This document shows positions 1 through 5,236 of a stretch of 5,236 nucleotides of DNA, in pieces. Position 1 is the stretch's first letter. The number at the start of each line of letters is the position of its first letter. Source of the DNA: Chitinophagaceae bacterium (GTDB lineage: Bacteria > Bacteroidota > Bacteroidia > Chitinophagales > Chitinophagaceae); assembly GCA_009996555.1 (NCBI GenBank), contig JAACZX010000189.1, forward strand, positions 1 through 5,236. The letters are read 5' to 3'. Made by a program: the position numbers and the translations under genes. The notes under the pieces are model-generated. The model was not told the origin of the DNA, searched no databases, and saw only the letters and a program-made list of their open reading frames with translations.

Positions 1-1357
1 AGGAAAATCACGAGCTTTTATTAATGATACACCGGTAACGCTCAACCAGCTGAAGGAGCTCACGGCTTTACTGGTTGACCTGCACCAACAGTTTGATACA
101 CTTGAATTAGGCGAAGAAAATTTTCAGCGTGAAGTGCTGGATGCATTAGCCGATTGTACAGAACGTACAGAAAATTATCACCAGCGATACATCTCCTACG
201 CCAAACTGCGAAAAGAACTGGAACAGCTGAAACAACAACAGCTTCAGCAACAGAAGGAACAGGATTACAAACAGTTTTTGCTGGACGAACTGGAGCAGGC
301 ATCATTCAAAGAAAATGAACTGGAAGAAACCGAACAGGAATTAAAGTTGCTCAACAATGCCGGTAATATTGCAACTGTACTTACTGATGCTGTTCAGTTT
401 TTAAAAGAAGGCGACGCCCCCGTGGTACAGCAACTGAAAACTGTACTGCAGCGTTTACAACAGTATAAAGACATGCATGCCGATCTTGCTTCTATTACTG
501 AACGCCTGCAATCTGTTCAAATTGAACTGAACGATATTGCATCGGAACTTGACCACCTGCAAAGCAGCATGAGTATTGATGAAGCACGCATGCAGCAGCT
601 GAACGACCGTTTAGAACTTGGTTATAAACTGCAAAAGAAGCATGGCCTTCATTCCACAGCTGAACTGCTTCAATTATACAGCCAGTTACAGGAAGAGTTA
701 CTGGTAGTAGCAAATCTTGAAACAAGTATTACAGCAAAAGAAAAAGAAGCTGAGCAGCTGAAAGCCACACTTGAAAAAGAAGCAGCAGCTATTCAGCAGC
801 TACGTACGAAGCAGATTGAACCGTTTACAAAACAAGTGAATCAATTACTGAGCCGTGTGGGAATGCCCAATGCCCGGTTAAAAATTGAAACAGCAACAGT
901 TCCGCTCTCTGCTTTTGGTATTGATAAAATAAACTTTCTCTTTGATGCCAATAAAAGCAACCGCTTTGAAGCCATCAGCAAAGTTGCAAGCGGTGGTGAA
1001 TTAAGCCGTTTAATGTTATGTATTAAATCACTTGTTGCAGAAAAAATTTCATTATCAACCATGTTGTTTGATGAGATTGATACAGGTATTAGTGGCGAAG
1101 CGGCGAAGCAAGTAGGCATCCTGTTGAAAGAGTTGGCCGGCCGTCAGCAGGTGATTACCATTACACATCTCCCTCAAATAGCAGCAAAAGCAAGTGCCCA
1201 TTACTTTGTTTACAAGCAGGAAGAGAAATCAGGCATCAAAACAAATATCCGCCTGCTCAATAAAGAGGAACAGATTGAAGCTGTTGCAAAAATGCTGAGT
1301 GGTGAAAAACCAACTGACTCATCATTGATTACAGCAAAGGAAATGGTGATGGGATAA
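1..1357 (+). CDS. recN: DNA repair protein RecN, C-terminal part (5' end outside window)
   Basis: RecN is a cytoplasmic SMC-like ATPase that acts early in RecA-dependent repair of DNA double-strand breaks. The frame is open from base 2 (codon_start 2) to the TAA at 1355-1357, giving 451 codons. The family is usually about 550 residues, so roughly the first 100, including Walker A, lie upstream. The visible part starts inside the N-terminal head with GKSRAFINDTPVTLNQLKEL and VDLHQQFDTL. A long Lys/Glu/Gln-rich coiled coil follows, with a glutamine-rich run KQQQLQQQKEQ near 225-265. The C-terminal head has the ABC signature SGGELSR (989-1009), Walker B LFDEIDTG with the catalytic Glu at 1073-1075, and the switch His in ITHLPQ (1166-1168). 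The internal GTG at 134 is a coding Val, not a start. The gene is convergent with the AraC-type gene, with only 10 bases between stops. The motifs make the identity secure. Confidence 0.96.
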   Translation, partial: GKSRAFINDTPVTLNQLKELTALLVDLHQQFDTLELGEENFQREVLDALADCTERTENYHQRYISYAKLRKELEQLKQQQLQQQKEQDYKQFLLDELEQASFKENELEETEQELKLLNNAGNIATVLTDAVQFLKEGDAPVVQQLKTVLQRLQQYKDMHADLASITERLQSVQIELNDIASELDHLQSSMSIDEARMQQLNDRLELGYKLQKKHGLHSTAELLQLYSQLQEELLVVANLETSITAKEKEAEQLKATLEKEAAAIQQLRTKQIEPFTKQVNQLLSRVGMPNARLKIETATVPLSAFGIDKINFLFDANKSNRFEAISKVASGGELSRLMLCIKSLVAEKISLSTMLFDEIDTGISGEAAKQVGILLKELAGRQQVITITHLPQIAAKASAHYFVYKQEEKSGIKTNIRLLNKEEQIEAVAKMLSGEKPTDSSLITAKEMVMG

Positions 1358-1366
1358 TATCACCAT
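1343..1366. terminator. Candidate bidirectional terminator hairpin at the recN/araC junction
   Basis: ATGGTGAT (1343-1350) and ATCACCAT (1359-1366) form a perfect 8-bp inverted repeat with an 8-base loop. The structure takes in the last recN codons, its stop codon and almost all of the 10-base gap before the stop of the convergent gene. T-rich but interrupted sequence follows on both strands (ATATTTGCTTTTG on +, ATTTCCTTTG on -). A shared two-way terminator is inferred from symmetry and position. The stem is only half GC and lacks a clean U-run, so it would be weak. Confidence 0.4.
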
Positions 1367-1367
1367 C

Positions 1368-2294
1368 TTACATATTTGCTTTTGCCTCATCAACTCTTCT
1401 TGTACGGTATTTCTTCGGCGACATACCAATAATTGTGCGGAAACGCTTGGAGAAATAATACGGATCGTCAAAACCCATACTGAATGCAATGTCTTTAATG
1501 GAACGGTCAGTAAAATCCAACTGCTGACAGGCTTTCTGCATCTTCAGCTGCAAAAAATAATCAATGGGTGCATAGCCCGTCTTTTGCTTAAAAAGATTTG
1601 AAAAGCGTGATACAGAATAATTGTACTGCTTACTGAGATCGTTCAACGAAATATTATCGTTAATGTGCTCCTGCATAAACAGAATAGCACTGTCAACACA
1701 ATCAGCTTTATCAGGTGTGGCAGTTGTAGAATAATGCCTTGTATTGTAAATAAAGAGTGCAAGAAAATGCGAAAGACACATGTTTGCAAACAAGAGATTG
1801 TCGATACTGTAACCCAGCTCAAGGGTTTTGTATATTTTGGTGAAGATGGGGAGGATATCACCATCATTCTTTACATGCAAAGGTTTAAAGTGTTGCTGTA
1901 CTGCATGCACTTCATTGAACTGCGGCAAAGAATCGCCGCCAAAATGTATCCAGTAAATGGTCCATGGATGATCGGTACTGCTGCCGTAAGAATGTTCCTG
2001 GTTTTGCGGCAAAATAAAAAACTCATTCGGCCCCACTTCATAACGCTGTTTGCCGATCTGAAAAAAACCATGCCCATCCACACAATAGAACAAAAAGTTT
2101 TCCGGCAACCCTTTTTTCCGATACGTATAATGATCTTTTGCTTTGGGGTAATACCCAATGGAACAAACATGCAGATGTTTGAGCAAAGAATTGCTCAACA
2201 CCCTTGCTTTTAAAATGGTCTTGGGTATTTCAATACGCTGGCGGCCCAGGCCGTACCAGATATTTTTATGCGAACCTTCTTTATTTTCCTTCAT
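1368..2294 (-). CDS. AraC-family transcriptional regulator (cupin sensor + double HTH)
   Basis: This is a complete 308-residue DNA-binding regulator. Residues about 25-165 form an AraC-type cupin-like ligand-binding domain, with a hydrophobic beta-rich stretch FLFYCVDGHGFFQIG, then EVGPNEFFILPQNQEHSY and the characteristic WTIYWIHFGG. Residues about 200-300 are the two-HTH AraC domain: first helix-turn-helix near 215-236 (ISLNDLSKQYNYSVSRFSNL), second near 265-287, ending in the family signature GFDDPYYFSKRFRTIIGMSPKKYR. The ATG at 2294-2292 is preferred; an in-frame TTG six bases upstream only adds two residues. No strong Shine-Dalgarno is visible, as is usual in Bacteroidota. The gene is divergent from the esterase gene across 143 bases, the standard layout for local control, and many such regulators sense sugars. 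Control of the esterase and a glycan ligand are inferences; the true ligand cannot be read from sequence. Family assignment is very secure. Confidence 0.94.
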   Translation of the reverse strand: MKENKEGSHKNIWYGLGRQRIEIPKTILKARVLSNSLLKHLHVCSIGYYPKAKDHYTYRKKGLPENFLFYCVDGHGFFQIGKQRYEVGPNEFFILPQNQEHSYGSSTDHPWTIYWIHFGGDSLPQFNEVHAVQQHFKPLHVKNDGDILPIFTKIYKTLELGYSIDNLLFANMCLSHFLALFIYNTRHYSTTATPDKADCVDSAILFMQEHINDNISLNDLSKQYNYSVSRFSNLFKQKTGYAPIDYFLQLKMQKACQQLDFTDRSIKDIAFSMGFDDPYYFSKRFRTIIGMSPKKYRTRRVDEAKANM

Positions 2295-2437
2295 GTGCAA
2301 GCCTGTATCTGAGCCGAAAATTACTAAAAAGATAGTTCCCGCAACAACCGCTTATAAAGCTAACAACTGTCATGAAAGTGCATGATGGGCAAAAAAGCGA
2401 AAACAGTATATTCGTTTCCTTTAATTGTTTATTTGCC
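2295..2437. promoter_or_regulatory. Divergent control region between araC-type gene and esterase gene
   Basis: This 143-base spacer must hold the promoters of two divergent genes. Visible elements are: AACAACNG twice in direct orientation, at 2343-2350 and 2362-2369, 19 bases apart, a spacing compatible with tandem AraC half-sites; between them the small inverted repeat GCTT-ATA-AAGC (2350-2360); and TCATG-aaagtg-CATGA (2370-2385). Near matches to the Bacteroidota -7 box TAnnTTTG are TATATTCG (2407-2414, +, towards the esterase) and TAGCTTTA (2362-2355 read on -, towards araC), each with one mismatch. I see no convincing -33 TTTG at the right distance for either. The promoter role follows from layout; the individual boxes are tentative. 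Confidence 0.4.
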
Positions 2438-3783
2438 ATGGTAAAGAAAATTCTTCGACTTTCCTTTTTGTTCGCAGCAATACTACTATCTCATTCCTTT
2501 GTGAACGCTGCGATTAAACTACCTTACTTTTTTAGTGATAATATGGTGCTGCAGCAACAAACCGATGCTGCCATCTGGGGTTGGTGTAAACCCGACGGAA
2601 ATGTAACGGTTACAACCTCATGGGATAACAAAAAGTATTCATTTAAAACAGGATTTAGCGGAAAGTGGAAGATCAAGGTTAAAACCCCAAAAGCCGGAGG
2701 ACCTTACACAATTACAATCAGCGACGGCACTCCTGTAACATTAAAAAATGTATTGATTGGTGAAGTGTGGTTATGCAGCGGACAAAGCAATATGGAAATG
2801 CCGATGAAAAAGTACAACGTGCGGCGCAGGATACAACAAAAGCTTCTGCATGGAAAGCAGCAGAACCTGAAACTGTGAGCAACTTCAGCGCAACAGCATA
2901 TTACTTTGCAAAAATTTTGCAGAAGCGGTTAAACGTACCCGTTGGTATCGTCAACATCAGTTATGGTGGCTCACCTGTTGAAGCATTTATGGATGCAGAA
3001 ACATTGAAGGCATTTCCTGAGATCAAAGTTCCTTCACCAACTGACACAACAAAACTTAGCAATAAAGATGCGGCTGTTTTATACAATGGCATGCTGGGCG
3101 CATTTCTTGGTTATACCATTAAAGGGTGTTTGTGGTACCAGGGTGAAAGTAACAATGATCGTCCGAAGCAATATGAAACTTTGTTTCCTGCCTTTGTAAA
3201 ACAGATACGTGAACAAAGCGGACAAGGTGATTTTCCATTTTACTATTGCCAGATAGCACCGTATAATTATAACAACTATGCAGCCGTGAATGTGGTGAAT
3301 AATAATTCTGCTTATTTACGTGATGCACAGCGGAAGGCACTTGCAAAAATCCCCAACAGTGGCATGGCGGTGTTGATGGATATTGGTGAAGAGTTTAATA
3401 TTCATCCCGCCGATAAAGCAACAGGCAGCAAACGTTTGGCGTATATGGCATTGGCAAAAACGTATGGATTAAAAGGTTTTGCCAGCGAAAGCCCGGCTTA
3501 TGAATCAATTGCCATTAATGGCAATACCGTTACGATCAAATTCAGCAATGCTGCAAATGGTTTAACAGGTTATGGAAAGCCATTGCTGTTGTTTGAAGTT
3601 GCAGGAAGTAATAAAGTTTATCGTCCGGCAAAAGCATTGGTGAGTGGAGGAACAATTATCGTTTCATCGCCCGATGTGAAAGAACCTGTTGCTGTGCGTT
3701 ATGCATTTAAAGATTTTGTGGTGGGTGATTTGTTTAGTACAGAAGGATTTCCGGTGAGCAGTTTTAGAAGTGATGACTGGTGA
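2438..3783 (+). pseudogene. Secreted sialate O-acetylesterase-like (SASA/SGNH) esterase, frameshifted
   Basis: This exported carbohydrate esterase is expected to remove O-acetyl groups from sugars in the periplasm. It reads in two frames. Frame A (2438-2878) has a signal peptide MVKKILRLSFLFAAILLSHS with likely cleavage after VNA (residue 24), a beta-sandwich (AIKLPYFFSDNMVLQ, IWGWCKPDG, AGGPYTITISDG), and the nucleophile block VWLCSGQSNME with Ser117 at 2786-2788. Frame B, usable from about 2812 to TGA 3783, resumes with VQRAAQDTT...PETVSNFSATAYYFAK, NVPVGIVNISYGGSPVEAF, WYQGESN (Glu at 3145-3147), the MDIG Asp (3379-3381), the IHPADK His (3403-3405) and the typical end EGFPVSSFRSDDW. Joining them needs a -1 shift near the A5 run at 2807-2811 and gives about 448 residues. 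The IRxFTV-type segment normally before VQRA is absent, suggesting loss of roughly 20-25 residues. The start at 2438 is chosen for its signal peptide; the ATG at 2372 would bury it. Family is secure; sialate as substrate is only the family name, and xylan, xyloglucan or pectin acetyl groups are equally possible. Confidence 0.88.
2804..2821 (+). other. Frame-change point with probable small deletion in the esterase gene
   Basis: The upstream frame reads ATG AAA AAG TAC and runs on as out-of-family basic residues (YNVRRRIQQKLL) to a TGA at 2876-2878. The downstream frame reads GAA AAA GTA CAA CGT and immediately gives family-like sequence (VQRAAQ). The A5 run at 2807-2811 sits exactly at the junction. 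One extra A, or a one-base backward slip on AAG, joins the frames, but neither restores the missing residues. A deletion whose length is one more than a multiple of three, about 60-80 bases, with A-run microhomology would explain both defects together. That is inferred from family architecture remembered, not from an alignment. Confidence 0.65.
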
Positions 3784-3790
3784 GTTTGAA

Positions 3791-3816
3791 CCACAGAGGC
3801 ACGGAGAGCACGGAAG
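3791..3816. repeat. Degenerate 9-base CACGGAG-type tandem repeat
   Basis: Three imperfect units follow one another eight bases after the esterase stop: CCACAGAGG, CACGGAGAG and CACGGAAG. The last two share the words GCACGGAGA and GCACGGAAG at 3799-3807 and 3808-3816. CACAGAG/CACGGAG strings like this are, from memory, a common scattered intergenic sequence in Bacteroidota and some other phyla. No function is known to me. It sits between a coding end and a terminator-like hairpin, so it may be part of a mobile or repeated terminator cassette. Confidence 0.5.
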
Positions 3817-3821
3817 TTTTT

Positions 3822-3848
3822 TTAACCTGACAGGTTAAGCTCTTTTTT
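3822..3848 (+). terminator. Candidate intrinsic terminator of the esterase gene
   Basis: TTAACCTG-A-CAGGTTAA (3822-3838) is a perfect 17-base palindrome with a single central base. As RNA it can form a 7-bp stem with a GAC loop, followed after GCTC by a six-T run (3843-3848). It lies about 40 bases beyond the esterase stop in the correct orientation. The stem is short and only moderately GC-rich, so terminator strength is uncertain. On the opposite strand the palindrome is followed by A, not T, so it would not end transcription of the right-hand gene by the classical mechanism. Confidence 0.5.
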
Positions 3849-3900
3849 ACTGTTTGCCTAACAATTTGCAAACAGAATAATTTCACTCAACCTGTCAGGT
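3824..3900. repeat. Inverted pair of AACCTG/CAGGTT palindromes enclosing an 8-bp hairpin
   Basis: AACCTGACAGGTT (3824-3836) and AACCTGTCAGGT (3889-3900) are inverted copies, giving a perfect 12-bp long-range stem from 3825-3836 paired with 3889-3900 around 52 bases. Each copy is also nearly self-palindromic. Inside lies a second perfect hairpin, CTGTTTGC (3850-3857) with GCAAACAG (3868-3875) and a 10-base loop. The whole can therefore fold as one nested structure or as three separate hairpins. This resembles the small palindromic intergenic repeats common in Bacteroidota genomes; a role at the end of both convergent transcripts is inferred. Confidence 0.6.
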
Positions 3901-3909
3901 CTGCTGCCT

Positions 3910-5236
3910 TTATTTCAACATCACTTCCACATCCTTCTTTCGTTCTTCCGGTAACACAATCAGCTTAATTAATTTACCATCTTTCAACTCTGCTTCAACA
4001 GTTGTGCTTGACGGTGCATGTAATTTAAAGTGTACATCTTTTTCTTTTGGCCATGCAGGGAACAACATGATACGTTGTCCATCTGTCTGCAACAACATTT
4101 CCTGCAAGCCGATCATACCACTCCCGCCCCAGTTATGATCGGGTACCCAATCGTAACCCGGTCCCCAGAAAGCAGGAAAACGACGTTCACTGTTTTGCAG
4201 TTTGAGAGAAGTTAATCGCCATGCTTCTTCGGTTAACCCTAACCGTGCAGCCCAGATATTATCCTGTTTCCAGCCAATATGACTCCGGAATTTGATCACC
4301 GACGTATCATAATGCCATGTATTCAACGCTGTATCTAATCCCGGTTTACCAACGCCAAAAATTCCCCAGGGAAATACGGGATATAGCTGTGGAGATTCAA
4401 CATTGTTGATGCGCTCCCATGTTTTTGCAGGGGCGATGGTTGTGTGGCCGTTGAATTGCTGATAGCTTAACGGAGGTACACGTTTCTGTAATGCTTCAAC
4501 GTATTGCTTTTGTTCAACTGATAAATTGGTTGAGAGTATTTGTTTGATGATGATTTGCATTGCAGCAACAGTTGTCACCGAATTGTTCGCCATCTTAAAT
4601 GTTTCCGCAGCACTGCCGGGAAATAATACCAGCTGCCCATTTCCATCCAATGCCTTTGCGCCTCTTTGTTTGGCCAGATACTGATAATGTTCATCAAAGA
4701 ACTGTAGGCAACTGACAATAAACGGAATTTTATCGCTGATGTCTTTGCCCGTGTATTCAGCTTCCATCAACATCATCAAACAAAATTCAAATACGGTATC
4801 CCATTCATATTCTAACCATGCATTGTATTCTACACCTTTATCAAAATAATCCGGACGTTTGGTGCCGTACTCAGCATAATTCGGCAAACCAAAGTTTTCC
4901 ATCTGCTCTGTAAAGCAAGCACCGTTATGATTCCAGTAAACTTTTGTTCTTAACTCTGCATTCTTTTGCAGGCGTAAATAAAAGTTGAGTTGCGGTTGCA
5001 GCAAATCCCAATCACCGCTTTTAATCATGGGGAAATAAACCAACCGCTGGTTTTGTGCTGTATGCAAACCGCCGCCCCAGTTACGGTAATCGGGTGTTAA
5101 TCCTTTGTTGATGGTATCGGTAAAGATGGGATCAACCGTTAATAAGCCGCCGTTGAATTTCGTTGGCCACTCTCCTTTTGCATTACAGGCGAGCATATAA
5201 CGGAAGAGCTGGTAATTGCGGCCAAGTTCCCAAGAA
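3910..5236 (-). CDS. Glycoside hydrolase-like protein, (alpha/alpha)6 type, probably DUF5703 family (C-terminal 441 residues)
   Basis: The reading frame enters from the right edge and ends at the TAA at 3912-3910. The start and any signal peptide lie outside, and the Met at 5196 is internal because family-like sequence (SWELGRNYQLFRY) continues upstream of it. Numbering from that Met, landmarks are CNAKGEWPTKFNGG (4-17), RNWGGGLHTAQNQRLVYFPM (38-57), YWNHNGACFTEQMENFG (87-103), EYNAWLEYEWDTVFEF (123-138), LFPGSAAETFK (191-201), FPWGIFGVGKPG (275-286) and GYDWVPDHNWGGSGMIGLQE (347-366). The end part, WGGSGMIGLQEMLLQ then IMLFPAWP and a small beta domain, resembles the GH95-type NFGGTAGIAEMLLQ...LLPALP closing section. 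Wording recalls DUF5703 proteins of Bacteroidota, which are large, secreted and biochemically unclear. A periplasmic glycosidase working with the neighbouring acetylesterase is plausible. Substrate and catalytic acids are not assignable here. The gene converges on the esterase gene across 126 bases. Confidence 0.8.
   Translation of the reverse strand, partial: SWELGRNYQLFRYMLACNAKGEWPTKFNGGLLTVDPIFTDTINKGLTPDYRNWGGGLHTAQNQRLVYFPMIKSGDWDLLQPQLNFYLRLQKNAELRTKVYWNHNGACFTEQMENFGLPNYAEYGTKRPDYFDKGVEYNAWLEYEWDTVFEFCLMMLMEAEYTGKDISDKIPFIVSCLQFFDEHYQYLAKQRGAKALDGNGQLVLFPGSAAETFKMANNSVTTVAAMQIIIKQILSTNLSVEQKQYVEALQKRVPPLSYQQFNGHTTIAPAKTWERINNVESPQLYPVFPWGIFGVGKPGLDTALNTWHYDTSVIKFRSHIGWKQDNIWAARLGLTEEAWRLTSLKLQNSERRFPAFWGPGYDWVPDHNWGGSGMIGLQEMLLQTDGQRIMLFPAWPKEKDVHFKLHAPSSTTVEAELKDGKLIKLIVLPEERKKDVEVMLK

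Noticed and set aside
231..265. CAA/CAG-rich stretch as a possible simple-sequence repeat
   Set aside because: It encodes a Gln-rich part of the RecN coiled coil with mixed codons and is not a clean tandem array.
841..1119. Minus-strand frame inside recN
   Set aside because: It is antisense to the ABC signature and Walker B region of recN, so it is a shadow of a strongly conserved gene.
1665..2213. Open frame of 182 codons on the + strand
   Set aside because: It lies wholly antisense to the clear AraC-type gene, has a Cys/Met/Ile-rich composition typical of a shadow frame, and shows no recognisable domain.
2295..2300. TTG start for the AraC-type gene, two codons upstream of the ATG
   Set aside because: The ATG at 2294 is immediately in frame and is the commoner start. 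The extra two residues add nothing recognisable, and no ribosome site favours the TTG.
2372..2437. Upstream ATG extending the esterase by 22 residues
   Set aside because: It would place polar sequence before a textbook signal peptide that begins at the ATG at 2438, and it would use up most of the promoter region on that side.
2767..2811. GTG at 2767 as the true start of a separate downstream esterase protein
   Set aside because: Its first 15 residues are the out-of-frame reading of the conserved GQSNM block, and the product would lack both signal peptide and nucleophile Ser. It is better explained as the tail of a frameshifted gene.

Overview
The window looks like chromosomal DNA from a Bacteroidota bacterium, most probably of the Chitinophagales/Chitinophagaceae type. 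This is inferred from protein wording (for example the RecN variant with HQQFDTL), the absence of clear Shine-Dalgarno sequences, moderately AT-rich DNA, and a secreted-esterase/AraC/glycosidase-like gene neighbourhood typical of that phylum's glycan-use regions. No rRNA, tRNA, insertion sequence, phage gene or CRISPR array was found.

Layout, left to right. (1) Positions 1-1357, + strand: the last 451 codons of recN, a DNA-repair SMC-like ATPase; its N-terminus with Walker A lies outside the window. (2) Positions 1368-2294, - strand: a complete AraC-family regulator (cupin-like sensor plus double HTH), convergent with recN. Only 10 bases separate the two stop codons, and a perfect 8-bp hairpin spans this junction. 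(3) Positions 2295-2437: a divergent control region between araC and the next gene. (4) Positions 2438-3783, + strand: a secreted sialate O-acetylesterase-like (SASA/SGNH-type) esterase. It is split by a frame change at about 2807-2812, with roughly 20-25 residues apparently missing at the same point, although the expected catalytic Ser, Asp and His are all still encoded. (5) Positions 3784-3909: a compact intergenic region with a degenerate 9-base tandem motif, two inverted copies of an AACCTG/CAGGTT palindrome, another 8-bp hairpin and T-tracts. It probably ends transcription of the two convergent genes. (6) Positions 3910 to the right edge, - strand: the C-terminal 441 residues of a large glycoside-hydrolase-like protein with an (alpha/alpha)6-type, GH95-like C-terminal part, probably of the DUF5703 type.

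The esterase and the glycosidase-like protein would plausibly remove acetyl groups from, and then cut, a plant- or host-derived acetylated glycan in the periplasm. The divergent AraC protein is the obvious candidate regulator. recN is a housekeeping neighbour with no evident functional link. The most noteworthy signals are the broken esterase and the nested palindromes in the 3784-3909 spacer. I did not find evidence for a wholly new system.
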